40,359 bases of DNA from Candidatus Heimdallarchaeota archaeon (GCA_016840095.1 JAEOSZ010000028.1:1-40359); one strand, 5' to 3'. Numbered from the stretch's first letter, positions 30,652 through 39,090 are shown. Translations and numbers: made by a program. Notes: generated by a model not told the origin, from the letters alone.

Positions 30652-31701
30652 TTATTTTTTCTTCTTTTTAAGATCAATTTTTGTTTTAATTAATTTGTTG
30701 AGAGCAATTATACCTTCTATAAGAGCAAATGTTATGAAATAATAGGAGAAGAAAATAACAGCACCAATTGTATTAACTGAACCTGAGATTACGAAGAATT
30801 CACTAATTATTTTTCCTGCAAAGTAGAACGGTTGTAGTGTAAGTAATCTTGAACTAACTACTCCTTTGGGGTAATAGATTATACTAGTATTCTTGTTTCT
30901 TAATTGATCCATTATAGCTTCTCTTGAGAAATTATTTGCATAAACCTGAGTCCATCCATGAACTGCACCAGTTCCTAGAAAATTCGGAGCATGCATATCT
31001 GTACCTGTTATCATCCCCATACTTCCATTGTTTGCAAGACAGAATTGATAAGAAGGATAATCAAATTCCTCCCCAGGATCATTGTCATCATTAATTATTT
31101 CAATGAAATCAACACCCATTGCTAATAATTCTTCTCTGGAAGGATCAGGTTCAGCTGTTCCAAATGACCATGGAATATGGTTAACAGAAACAACTCCTCC
31201 TTGAGCGTGAACATAATCTATTGCATCTTGGATATCTTGGTTTGTGGGATAGGAGGGGAGAGTTAAATTCCATTCTTCTATTCCTAAGAAATTAAAATGC
31301 ATTCGACTTGTTGACCATTCCATACCTGGTATGATGATAATTTCACTTTCATATTTCTCAGACATCTCATTAATTTCTGGAAGGTTATCTATATTATGAT
31401 GATCAGAAATAACAAAAGCATTATAACCCATAGATAAGTGCCACTTAACAGATTCTTCAACTGTCAAAACACCATCACTATATTTTGTATGAGAATGTTG
31501 GTCAAGGAGAATGTTTCCGAGAGATTCATTGTAACCTGGAGGAATATAAGGAGAGGGATGATTTCCAATGAAATCAGATTCAGATGATATATGTGGACCA
31601 TACTGATAGGTTAAAGCACTAAGTGTAATGAAAACAACTGTTAGTATTAAAAAAATAATGAAGTGACGAAAAAGTTGTTTGAAGTTGATTTTTAACTTCA
31701 T
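30652..31701 (-). CDS. Membrane-anchored PHP-domain phosphoesterase
   Basis: The 349-residue protein has a signal anchor (about 14-34), a PHP domain, and a C-terminal hydrophobic helix (about 312-335) before a Lys-rich tail. The metal ligands are visible: LDQHSHTKYSDG (about 67-78, HxH), ISDHHNID (about 98-105), PGMEWST (about 124-130), NHIPW (about 173-177) and GTDMHAP (about 232-238). The domain lies outside the cell membrane. Substrates of such outward PHP proteins are unknown. The minus strand carries TCTTTTAAAAGAA at 31721-31734, leaderless-spaced. Confidence 0.85.
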   Translation of the reverse strand: MKLKINFKQLFRHFIIFLILTVVFITLSALTYQYGPHISSESDFIGNHPSPYIPPGYNESLGNILLDQHSHTKYSDGVLTVEESVKWHLSMGYNAFVISDHHNIDNLPEINEMSEKYESEIIIIPGMEWSTSRMHFNFLGIEEWNLTLPSYPTNQDIQDAIDYVHAQGGVVSVNHIPWSFGTAEPDPSREELLAMGVDFIEIINDDNDPGEEFDYPSYQFCLANNGSMGMITGTDMHAPNFLGTGAVHGWTQVYANNFSREAIMDQLRNKNTSIIYYPKGVVSSRLLTLQPFYFAGKIISEFFVISGSVNTIGAVIFFSYYFITFALIEGIIALNKLIKTKIDLKKKKK

Positions 31702-31793
31702 ATAATCATAGTATGCAGTTTCTTTTAAAAGAAAATGGTTGCATCTGCATATGAGTTGAAAGATTTAAATTTATCAAGAAGAATGTACTTAGG

Positions 31794-32303
31794 ATGGATT
31801 CCTCTATAATAATCAGTATAGAATCAAGTAATGATTTCTCTGATGAAGATTGTATTTCACTTCAATTGATGAGAAATAAAGAATATCCTACAGTACTTGA
31901 ACCGACAACATTTGAAAGAACTGAAAAATGGTTGAAATACCCAGATAGACGAACACAATATATAACAGCAAGAGATGTCAAATTCAAACTTCCTGAATTA
32001 ATTGGAATTCTCACTTTTGCAGAACATATAGAACATCCCAGAAGTCTATGGTTTTCAATGGTTATTAAACGGGAATACCAAAGACAAGGAATTGGAAAGA
32101 AGATGCTAGATATAGCAAAAACCCATACTGATGAACTTAGAGCTTTTTGTGTAGAACATGATAAGTATGTGAAAGAGGATGGCAGCACTTACTTCGCTCC
32201 TCTTGATTTTTATAAGAAAAACGGTTTCATAGTAGGAGACAAAACCTTGAAGACTGAAATAGGCCTGGAGTGTGTTGAAATAATTTGGAGAAAAGAAATT
32301 TGA
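31794..32303 (+). CDS. GNAT family N-acetyltransferase
   Basis: The 169 residues end in the classic GNAT core: LWFSMVIKREYQRQGIGKKM (about 83-102) contains the Q/RxxGxG acetyl-CoA loop, and the C-terminal APLDFYKKNGFIVGD is the usual final helix-strand. The N-terminal third is divergent. A GATTTAAATTTATC at about 31760-31775 is TATA-spaced from the ATG, consistent with a leaderless transcript. The acceptor is unknown. Confidence 0.88.
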   Translation: MDSSIIISIESSNDFSDEDCISLQLMRNKEYPTVLEPTTFERTEKWLKYPDRRTQYITARDVKFKLPELIGILTFAEHIEHPRSLWFSMVIKREYQRQGIGKKMLDIAKTHTDELRAFCVEHDKYVKEDGSTYFAPLDFYKKNGFIVGDKTLKTEIGLECVEIIWRKEI

Positions 32304-32363
32304 TGGGAAGTCCAGAGAAGATAATGATATGAAAACTAGAAGAAAACTCTCAAAAGTTGAATT

Positions 32364-34163
32364 TCAAATCTTTAAAGAAAAAAGTTTTCCAGAAGTGACT
32401 GACTCTTCATGCTGCAATTGCTTCATTGATTCTTCTATTTTCACGTGCTCTAGCGTTTCTTTTAATGGAGCTTTCCTTTCTTGAAGACTTTCCCATAGTT
32501 CAATTTTTTCTGTTAATCTCTCTTGTTCTTCGCGAATACTTGACACAATACTTGTAAGTCCTTTTTTCTCTGCAATAGTATAACCTTTTTCTAATAGAAG
32601 CCTAGTTTCCTTCAAATCAAGCTCAGCTAAAGCTAGCAGAGCCTCTAATCTATATACTTCAGCAAGAATTGAATCTGACGATTGCTCTTCCGCAATTATC
32701 TTAAGTTTTTGTAATAAATCCTTAATCTCATTCAAAAGCTCCATTTCTGCTTTTTCTTTTAATTCTTGTATAAGAAGATCGCATAGGTTAACCATAGCTT
32801 TAACTGTTAATGAATGATCTACTATCTCTTCTTCTATTATCTGTTCAAGAAGAACTATTGCTTTAGTTTTATCACGGGAATGGCGACTAATCTTAAGTGA
32901 AAGAGCTTGAGCTAATCGAAATCGTTGATTAACTGATCGAACATCTGTTGTCTTGTTTATTTGTTGAAACTTCGCTAAATAGTCTTGAACTAATTCATGC
33001 TTGTTTTGTCCAAGAGCAACTTGTATTAGCTCTAGAAATACATATGCAATACCTAAAGTATTGCCTATTTCTTCATAAGAATTTAGGCTTTGATTAAAAT
33101 ACTCAAATGCCTCTGAAATGTTCCCTTTAATCTTATAGATGTAACCTGTGTTAAAAAGAAGTAAAGCAACTTTCTCCTTAATACCTATTTCCTTGTAAAG
33201 TTTCATACTTCTCTCGTAAAACTCCAGAGCTAAGTCAGGATTACCTCTCAATTCATGAATATTTCCAATGTTATTAAGAGCGAGAGCGATATTGGATTTG
33301 GAATTAACTTCCTCACTTAGAAGAAGCCCCTCTTGATAGAAATCTAAAGCTTGATCCAAATCACCTTTTAATTGATATACTACACCTATATTGATGAGTG
33401 TCATAGCAGTATCTGTTTTTGAACTTCCTCTTCTTCGTATTTCTAGACTGCGATGTTGATACTCTAATGATTTATCTAAATTACCTTTCGTTGAAAATAC
33501 ATTCCCCAAATTAGACAATATCTGGGCAATATTTTTCTCTCTCCCTAGTTTCTCAGACATATTCAAAGCTTTTTGATAGTATTCAACTGATTTATCCATA
33601 TCACCTTTGGACCAATACACTAAGCCAATATTATTGTATGAACTAAGAATGGATAATTCACTTTCAATCTCTTTCCCTATAGTTAAGCATTTTTCATGAT
33701 ATTCTAAAGCTGTATCAAGATTCCCACTATACCAATGAAGAATACCTCCATTTCTAAGAAAATTATATTTTCTTTTTTTGAAACGATTCTCTGACTTCTG
33801 AGTAAGTTTCTTCTCAATCTCTGAAACAAATTTCAGATTTTCCTCAAAAATTCTCATCCCTTCTTCATTCTTGCCCATCCTCCATAATGCGCCAATCTTA
33901 GTATTAAGATAATCTAAAACCAATAATGGATTCTCGGTTGTTTGAACTTCTGACCATATTTTCTCTATGTTTTTGTATGCTTTTTCTCTCTCTCCCAATC
34001 TGAGATTAATTTGTGATTCTAGCAATATACAGGCAAGCTTCTCCTCGTCGGATATCTCGTCTTTACTTGAGATATTATCCAACAATTCTTGAGCTTTCTT
34101 GTAATTTTCCTCAGAAATCAAATTCTCTATATTGAGTATTTCTGCAATCACGCTTTCTGTCAA
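32364..34163 (-). CDS. Tetratricopeptide-repeat protein
   Basis: The 599-residue protein starts at TTG with AGGGGAA eight bases upstream. Residues about 130-400 are at least seven canonical TPR units (YNNIGLVYWSKGDMDKSVEY and similar, 40-residue spacing, the Kinesin-light-chain/LGN type). The flanking parts are also helical and TPR-like. There is no effector domain, signal peptide or membrane helix. Such proteins are protein-binding scaffolds. In this window no partner is obvious; the nearest genes are a divergent 66-residue gene and a convergent GNAT. Confidence 0.88.
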   Translation of the reverse strand: MTESVIAEILNIENLISEENYKKAQELLDNISSKDEISDEEKLACILLESQINLRLGEREKAYKNIEKIWSEVQTTENPLLVLDYLNTKIGALWRMGKNEEGMRIFEENLKFVSEIEKKLTQKSENRFKKRKYNFLRNGGILHWYSGNLDTALEYHEKCLTIGKEIESELSILSSYNNIGLVYWSKGDMDKSVEYYQKALNMSEKLGREKNIAQILSNLGNVFSTKGNLDKSLEYQHRSLEIRRRGSSKTDTAMTLINIGVVYQLKGDLDQALDFYQEGLLLSEEVNSKSNIALALNNIGNIHELRGNPDLALEFYERSMKLYKEIGIKEKVALLLFNTGYIYKIKGNISEAFEYFNQSLNSYEEIGNTLGIAYVFLELIQVALGQNKHELVQDYLAKFQQINKTTDVRSVNQRFRLAQALSLKISRHSRDKTKAIVLLEQIIEEEIVDHSLTVKAMVNLCDLLIQELKEKAEMELLNEIKDLLQKLKIIAEEQSSDSILAEVYRLEALLALAELDLKETRLLLEKGYTIAEKKGLTSIVSSIREEQERLTEKIELWESLQERKAPLKETLEHVKIEESMKQLQHEESVTSGKLFSLKI

Positions 34164-34290
34164 ATTAATTCCCCTAGCTCAAATTCCTATCTTATTACTC
34201 TCAATAAATATCTTTGTTGATTCTAATATAAAATTATTATGTCTTCTTTATTTTCTAGTTAATACCTAAAAATAATGTATGATTCTTATT

Positions 34291-34310
34291 TTGATATGTA
34301 TATATAATAC
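34291..34310 (+). promoter_or_regulatory. Promoter of 66-residue gene, copy 1
   Basis: TTGATATGTATATATAATAC contains a TATA box and is nearly repeated in front of the paralogue at 38779-38797, at a similar distance (about 65 bases) from the start codon. Confidence 0.5.
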
Positions 34311-34356
34311 AAAAAGCTATTTTATTCAGTACTATTAACACATAAAGGTGAAATTT

Positions 34357-34557
34357 TTGGATAGAAAACTACTCAAAGACAAAGAAAAAGAGTTAAAAGA
34401 AGAAGTACGCGATAAACCATATTATAAAACAATAAAACCTAAACTTCGATTTGTGAAAGAAGTTTTCAAACTGGTTTTTGAGGATATTAAATCACCTAGA
34501 CTATTTCGTTCTAAGAAAACGAAAACTCAAAATCAGGGTGTGACTGAAGAACCATAA
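34357..34557 (+). CDS. 66-residue basic helical protein, copy 1
   Basis: From a TTG at 34357 the protein has 66 residues (DRKLLKDKEKELKEEVRDK, FVKEVFKLVFEDIKSPRLFR, then a polar tail ending in EEP). A paralogue at 38846 has exactly the same length, and about six in ten residues are identical. In both, GGTGA lies five bases before the start codon; this fixes the TTG in place of an upstream GTG. The helix-turn-helix-like central part has no recognisable family, and the tail may be disordered. Confidence 0.65.
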   Translation: MDRKLLKDKEKELKEEVRDKPYYKTIKPKLRFVKEVFKLVFEDIKSPRLFRSKKTKTQNQGVTEEP

Positions 34558-34599
34558 TCCCTGTTGAATAAACCCGTTACTATTAACGATTACATTTTT

Positions 34600-34656
34600 A
34601 AAAAATTCCCATTTATAATGGAAAATCAGAAGTATATTCTCTGGAGATTGAAATAA
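34600..34656 (+). pseudogene. Remnant of a GNAT-like gene (C-terminal 18 residues)
   Basis: The frame encodes KFPFIMENQKYILWRLK before a stop. The C-terminus of the GNAT at 35158 reads KFLFQMEEQKYILWNLF, identical at 12 of 17 positions. Nothing upstream of this stretch aligns. It looks like the tail left from a lost or recombined paralogue. Confidence 0.5.
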
Positions 34657-34715
34657 AATTAAAAAGAAAAATAGATTAGAAGTACGATTGTCCTTAGATA
34701 TATCATACTTTGTTA

Positions 34716-34913
34716 TTAAATAACCTTTAGATTTACTGCTTGGGATCCTCTGTCAGTTTGTTCTACTTCAAATTCTACTGAGTCTCCTTCTCTGAGTTGA
34801 TGAAAATCTTCTGTAACACCAGAGCGATGGAAAAATACATCTTCTTCTTCTCCTTCAGCTTGGATAAAACCAAAATTTCTATCGTACATAACTTTTTTTA
34901 CTGTGCCTTTCAT
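34716..34913 (-). CDS. Cold-shock domain protein, copy C (65 aa)
   Basis: A longer frame starts at 34973, but the ATG at 34913 has GGAGG nine bases upstream and gives the same 65 residues as copies A and B. KGTVKKVMYDRNFGFIQAEG and EDVFFHRSG carry the RNP motifs. It differs from copy B at only a few positions (about nine in ten identical). The leader shares a promoter block, a leader box and a 10-bp hairpin with copy B. Confidence 0.92.
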   Translation of the reverse strand: MKGTVKKVMYDRNFGFIQAEGEEEDVFFHRSGVTEDFHQLREGDSVEFEVEQTDRGSQAVNLKVI

Positions 34914-34950
34914 TGAGCTTTTCCTCCTTTTATTGTTCACATTAGGGAGT

Positions 34951-34985
34951 GACATCCAATAAATTAAAACCATTAATTAGATGCC
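34951..34985 (-). promoter_or_regulatory. Conserved hairpin in the leader of cold-shock gene C
   Basis: In the transcript GGCATCTAAT (34985-34976) pairs with ATTGGATGTC (34960-34951) over 10 bp with two G-U pairs and a 15-base loop. Compared with copy B, one A-U pair has become G-U, so pairing is kept while sequence changes. Confidence 0.6.
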
Positions 34986-35062
34986 GCTAAATCTTGAGAA
35001 GAATTAAAACAACCTTAACTAACACGTTTGAATCTACTAACTCTACATTTAAATCGAGGTTG

Positions 35063-35078
35063 ATAAACTCTTTGGTTA
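35063..35078 (-). promoter_or_regulatory. Core promoter of cold-shock gene C
   Basis: The transcript strand reads TAACCAAAGAGTTTAT, identical to the block 151-166 bases before copy B, and here 150-165 bases before the ATG. Confidence 0.5.
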
Positions 35079-35157
35079 GGCAAGTTTTGAACTATTCAAG
35101 AAATCTTTGTTACTAATACAGCAAAACAATCATAAGTATTTGAGCTTTGAAATATCT

Positions 35158-35727
35158 ATGACATCCTTTTATCCAATAGATAAAGCTGTACCTGACGTTC
35201 TTACTTTTAATGGTATTAAAATTCGACAATTGAAAGCAACTGATAATGAGCTAGATTACAAAGCCGTTATTGAAAGCGGCTTTAGACCAGAAGGTTTTCC
35301 TAAAGAAGAAAATCTTCAACAAATTTCACGTCATGAACAAGACCATGATAAAAAAATCGAGTTTGCTTTTACAATTCTAGATATGGAGGAAACAATTTGT
35401 TATGGATGTATTTTCATCAAACCTATTGTACCATTTCTTAAATTTGCTTTCTTTAATGATAGACTCTTTGAACACTGGGATTTAGAAGAAAATGATCCTG
35501 GTGTTTCTTTCTGGATAACTCCAGCAGGATGGAAGCTCAATCTTTATGATAAAATACTGAAAGAATTACCTAAGTGGTTTGAGGAAGAATGGCCTTACAA
35601 GAAATGGTATTTATTAGGTATGAACCCTTCAGAAGAAGAAATAAAGGAAGTAGAAAAATTAAAACTAAAACAAAAATTTCTTTTCCAAATGGAAGAACAA
35701 AAATACATTTTATGGAATCTCTTCTAG
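35158..35727 (+). CDS. GNAT family N-acetyltransferase-like protein
   Basis: A longer frame begins with TTG at 35107, but the ATG at 35158 (MTSFYPIDKAVPD) is preferred because the upstream part overlaps the conserved promoter of the divergent cold-shock gene. The 189-residue protein resembles GNATs in FAFTILDMEETICYGCIFIK (a strand pair preceding the acetyl-CoA site) and in the HEQDHDKKIEF helix, but the Q/RxxGxG loop is not preserved, so activity is uncertain. The tail is repeated as a remnant at 34600-34656. Confidence 0.6.
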   Translation: MTSFYPIDKAVPDVLTFNGIKIRQLKATDNELDYKAVIESGFRPEGFPKEENLQQISRHEQDHDKKIEFAFTILDMEETICYGCIFIKPIVPFLKFAFFNDRLFEHWDLEENDPGVSFWITPAGWKLNLYDKILKELPKWFEEEWPYKKWYLLGMNPSEEEIKEVEKLKLKQKFLFQMEEQKYILWNLF

Positions 35728-35919
35728 AAGAATTCAATAAAATTTACATCTTTTTCTGTAGCTGACGATATAACTGTTCCGATGAAATTTGTTGAATATA
35801 AAGAAAAACATCTTCCAGATAATTCATACATTGAATATAAGGGTGTAGGACATTTGATTTTAATAACAAAATTCGATGAGATTATCTTGAAGGTCCTTGA
35901 AGATGTATCAATTGTTTGA
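35728..35919 (+). pseudogene. Remnant of an alpha/beta-hydrolase C-terminus
   Basis: Directly after the GNAT stop, in the same frame, there is open sequence that reads SFSVADDITVPMKFVEYKEK, then HLPDNSYIEYKGVGHLILIT and a final helix before TGA. This is the end of an alpha/beta-hydrolase: the Asp loop, the catalytic histidine in GVGHL and the last helix. No ribosome binding site or upstream catalytic part exists. A start at ATG 35782 would give 45 residues, too short to fold as a hydrolase. Confidence 0.55.
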
Positions 35920-35962
35920 GCTTGATTAGAAATTATGCTGCAGATTTGAAAATAATTAGATT

Positions 35963-36928
35963 TTAACTACTTTCAATTTGAATGTACTCTAGTTTGTGAT
36001 TTGTTAGAGAAATATCTTTTTCGTTTAGTATGGGGTAGAACCATTCTTTTAGAATATCTACTGTAATCAACCAAAGCTCTTCTCTCTTATAATGGTTTGA
36101 TGTTAATGTATGAGATGATTTAACTTTTGTACCAGAAACATAATTACCTCGTAAATGAGCGAAATCAGGATTATCAACCAATTGCAATATTCTTAGTGCA
36201 GCTTTTTCAGGTTTTATCGCAACGGTATTCTTCAGTAATTTGAATGCAAGTGATTGTAACCCAAATTTTGATTGTGCAATATTTGTTTTAACAATACCTG
36301 GGTGTATAGCGTTTATTCTTATGTCTGTTTTACGTAAAAACAATGACATTTCTCTTATAAATATCATATCAGCTAGCTTTGATTGGGCATATGCTTTTCT
36401 ACCAAAGAACGATTTACTCAAATTCAGATTATCAAAATGGATTTTACCATGTTTATGCTCACTTGAAGAAATGTTAATTATATTCCCTGAATCACTCTTT
36501 TGAATCTTACCAAGCAGCAAGAATGTCATTAGAACATGTCCTAGATAATTCAATGCAAATGTATACTCAAAACCTTCTTCAGTTACTTTTCTTTCAGCGA
36601 AGTAACCTCCAACGTTGTTTATCAAAACATCAACAGCATCATACGAATCTCTTATTCTAGAAGTAACATCAACTATGGAGCTCATTACTGAAAGATCAGC
36701 TATAAAAGAAGAAATCCTACTGATATTCTTAGCTGGAATACTTAAATTCTCCAATTCAGCAATCAGCTTTTCAAATTTCTTTGGGTTTCGACCAATTACA
36801 GCTACTACAGCACCTTTTTTAGCTAATTCTAAAACTAGAGCTTTACCTATTCCATCAGTTGCTCCTGTAACAACAAATACCATATTAGATTGTCTAATTG
36901 AAGAAACTTGGAGTGTGTGTTTTTGCAT
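35963..36928 (-). CDS. SDR-family oxidoreductase (retinol dehydrogenase-like)
   Basis: The start at 36928 has AAGGAG nine bases upstream; a longer frame from 36973 would overlap the upstream gene. The 321 residues have the NAD(P)-binding TGATDGIG (about 22-29), an NNVGG motif (about 100-104) in place of NNAG, the catalytic Ser in NIISS..., and YAQSK with Tyr and Lys. The organisation resembles animal retinol-dehydrogenase/WW-oxidoreductase-like SDRs. It is 22 bases downstream of the epimerase, so the two are co-transcribed. The substrate is unknown, probably lipid-like. Confidence 0.85.
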   Translation of the reverse strand: MQKHTLQVSSIRQSNMVFVVTGATDGIGKALVLELAKKGAVVAVIGRNPKKFEKLIAELENLSIPAKNISRISSFIADLSVMSSIVDVTSRIRDSYDAVDVLINNVGGYFAERKVTEEGFEYTFALNYLGHVLMTFLLLGKIQKSDSGNIINISSSEHKHGKIHFDNLNLSKSFFGRKAYAQSKLADMIFIREMSLFLRKTDIRINAIHPGIVKTNIAQSKFGLQSLAFKLLKNTVAIKPEKAALRILQLVDNPDFAHLRGNYVSGTKVKSSHTLTSNHYKREELWLITVDILKEWFYPILNEKDISLTNHKLEYIQIESS

Positions 36929-36950
36929 TTCAATTTTCTCCTTCTTGTAA

Positions 36951-38027
36951 TTATTTCTCTCCGTTAAGAACATATTTTCCCTGAACTAGACTTGTAAGTG
37001 GTTTTTTAGTTAATTTGTTGGTTCTATCATTGGTTTCAACTATCGTACTTGAATTGTAAAAAGCGGACTGTTTCAATAAACTCCTTGTAAACAAAGGGCG
37101 TATTAGTAATCTAAAGGATGAAACAATCCACCTAATGAACCTATACTTCTCTCTCATTTGACTATAATATTCATCCAGTACTACTCTCTGATATTTGAGA
37201 TATATTTGTGATTTTGTTGTTTCCATAAAACCACAACTAAAATTATTTTTTGCGAATGCTTGATCAGGAAAAGGATTCTTTCCAAAACCAAAAATTCTCA
37301 TCATCTTATCGATAAATTCTCTATATGTAGTCCGATTCTTTTCTCCACCTGCAAGATGATAAATACCTGTTTCCATATCTGCAGTTGTAGCATGAGTAAG
37401 TGCTAGCCCTACATCTCTTGTATCAACAATCTCTATAGAAGTATCTAATGGTACATTGAACATCAAAGGATCCATCTTTAGATCTGAAGATGTAATAAAG
37501 GATAATCTAAAGATAAGATATTTTAGAGATGATTCTTGTATAATTCTCTCAGCTTTGATTTTACTCTCTGCATAATTGTCTCCAGGATTCGGTTTTACTG
37601 GGTCTGTAAGTTTGATGAAGTTATTATTTAGACGATCACCGTAAACTGCTACTGATGATGTATATATTATAACAGGAGGATTTGATAGTTTTTGTAGTAC
37701 TTCTATCAGTATTTTTGTTCCTTCAACATTAACTAGATTTGTTAAAACTGGTTTCTTATATGCTAAAGGAGGGATGATAGCAGCTAAATGGAGAACATGA
37801 GTTATCCCCTCATGAAGCTCAAAAAATCTCTCAATATCATCATAATTTGTAAGATCTCCCCAAAATACTTCTATTAGTTTAGGATATTTCTTAGAGAAAC
37901 TCTTTGCTTCTTTTTGATTGTTTTTTGATTTTATATCAAAAACAATTGTTTTCATTTTTATATTCATTAATTCCAAAAGAGTACTTTTACCTACATTTCC
38001 GAATCCACCAATTATTGCTACTTTCAT
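36951..38027 (-). CDS. NAD-dependent epimerase/dehydratase-like (extended SDR) protein
   Basis: The 358-residue protein opens with the dinucleotide motif KVAIIGGFGNVGKSTLLELM (2-21). HVLHLAAIIPP (about 78-88), IYTSSVAVYG (about 118-127) and YAESKIKAERI (about 150-160) give the active-site Ser, Tyr and Lys of extended SDRs acting on nucleotide sugars or on 3-beta-hydroxysteroid-like lipids. A GTTTAAGGAG lies before the ATG. The C-terminal 100 residues are basic and diverged. It precedes an SDR gene by 22 bases. Confidence 0.85.
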   Translation of the reverse strand: MKVAIIGGFGNVGKSTLLELMNIKMKTIVFDIKSKNNQKEAKSFSKKYPKLIEVFWGDLTNYDDIERFFELHEGITHVLHLAAIIPPLAYKKPVLTNLVNVEGTKILIEVLQKLSNPPVIIYTSSVAVYGDRLNNNFIKLTDPVKPNPGDNYAESKIKAERIIQESSLKYLIFRLSFITSSDLKMDPLMFNVPLDTSIEIVDTRDVGLALTHATTADMETGIYHLAGGEKNRTTYREFIDKMMRIFGFGKNPFPDQAFAKNNFSCGFMETTKSQIYLKYQRVVLDEYYSQMREKYRFIRWIVSSFRLLIRPLFTRSLLKQSAFYNSSTIVETNDRTNKLTKKPLTSLVQGKYVLNGEK

Positions 38028-38192
38028 TTTGTGCTCCTTAAACTTAAAAAAAGAAATCTTGATCTTTCAACAATATTTCTAAATATAGAGTCTGTGTAAT
38101 AATTTGCATTTTCAATCCTATAAGTATATACAATTCACAAAATTTCTAGAAACAAAAGAATTACATTATCTTTTCCTAAAAGTACCAATTGC

Positions 38193-38618
38193 TTATTTAC
38201 ACAATTTATCCATTAAACCAAATGCCTTAGCTGCGTTAACTGGATTAAAATATTCATAAGATTCTGTAATTTTTCCTTCTTCATCAAAATAGAAAATAAA
38301 CAAATAATCATTTTCATAATAACTAGAACTGTCCTTCAGTTTTAGTTTTCCTGTGAATTTTACTGCGATTTTATTGGGATCTTCAAATGGCATAATCTCA
38401 TCAATTGGGAATTTTACTTCATCAAAATTCTCACCCATTTTACTCCAACCTTCATAAATACTCTTTTTCCCTGCAGTCTCTGATGGGAACAAACCTGAAT
38501 GATATGGGAAAATAAGTTTACAGTCTTCTGAGTAAAGTTCAGAGATTTCGAAAAACTTCTTCTGTTCAAATAGATAAATAAAGCTATGAACTGTTTTAAT
38601 GTTTCTTTCTCGAATCAT
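38193..38618 (-). CDS. SnoaL/NTF2-like protein
   Basis: The 141 residues have the layout of SnoaL-like (NTF2-fold) proteins: an N-terminal helix FIYLFEQKKFFEISELYSED, then strands including CKLIFPYHSG and the C-terminal DYLFIFYFDEEGKITESYEY. The DG..E / Y.....G pocket residues that vary among ketosteroid isomerase-like enzymes are not diagnostic. It is 165 bases upstream of the epimerase gene on the same strand but probably has its own promoter. Substrate unknown. Confidence 0.65.
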   Translation of the reverse strand: MIRERNIKTVHSFIYLFEQKKFFEISELYSEDCKLIFPYHSGLFPSETAGKKSIYEGWSKMGENFDEVKFPIDEIMPFEDPNKIAVKFTGKLKLKDSSSYYENDYLFIFYFDEEGKITESYEYFNPVNAAKAFGLMDKLCK

Positions 38619-38778
38619 TTCTAATCAGTGTACTCATACTCAGTTTACCTCACTTAAAAGTAGCTGATTTACAAGTTTTCCTTAAGGTCTTCTTTCTTTA
38701 ATGTTCATTTTAATATAACTACATGACAAAATTCTATCATAATTTATTTTTAATGGAAAGAAAAATAGTGTTTTCATT

Positions 38779-38797
38779 TTGATATATATATATACTC
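38779..38797 (+). promoter_or_regulatory. Promoter of 66-residue gene, copy 2
   Basis: TTGATATATATATATACTC is the counterpart of 34291-34310 and lies about 67 bases before the start. Confidence 0.5.
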
Positions 38798-38845
38798 TGA
38801 AGTTCCTTTCTTAAGTATATCAATATTATATCTGTGGTGAAATCA

Positions 38846-39046
38846 ATGGATAGAAAACTACTCAAAGAAAAGGAAAGAGAGTTAAAAGAAAATGTAAAGG
38901 GAAAACCATTCTTCTTGGCTACAAAACCGAAAATCAAGTTTATGATTGAGGTTTTCAAATTAGTTTGGGAAGATATAAAAACTCCAAAGCAATTTCGTTC
39001 CAAGAAATCAGAAACTCAAAATCAAAAAGTGACTGAGATTCCTTGA
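38846..39046 (+). CDS. 66-residue basic helical protein, copy 2
   Basis: This is the paralogue of the gene at 34357, same length, starting MDRKLLKEKERELKENVKGK and ending TEIP. The ATG at 38846, with GGTGA five bases upstream, is preferred over the GTG codons at 38834 and 38837. The conserved FxxxVFKLVxEDIK helix and the RSKK.(K/E)TQNQ tail suggest a basic binding surface. No family is recognised. Confidence 0.65.
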   Translation: MDRKLLKEKERELKENVKGKPFFLATKPKIKFMIEVFKLVWEDIKTPKQFRSKKSETQNQKVTEIP

Positions 39047-39080
39047 TTTCTGTTCAGGTACCTATCAAGTCGGATTATAC
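39045..39080 (+). pseudogene. Short SDR remnant
   Basis: The frame DFCSGTYQVGLY repeats the SDR residues NFTSGTYQVGLE encoded at 39826-39861. The exact common stretch is ACCTATCAAGTCGGATTA at 39060-39077 and 39841-39858. It lies between the 66-residue gene and the promoter of the SDR gene. Confidence 0.45.
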
Positions 39081-39090
39081 TTTTATAGAT
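39079..39090 (+). promoter_or_regulatory. TATA box of the SDR gene
   Basis: ACTTTTATAGAT is centred 25 bases before the ATG at 39109, predicting a leaderless transcript. Confidence 0.5.

Noticed and set aside
31862..32188. Minus-strand frame of 108 residues
   Set aside because: It lies inside the GNAT gene with its clear acetyl-CoA loop and shows no motif of its own.
36240..36950. Plus-strand frames (87 and 111 residues) opposite the SDR gene
   Set aside because: Both are antisense to conserved SDR motifs and lack start signals.
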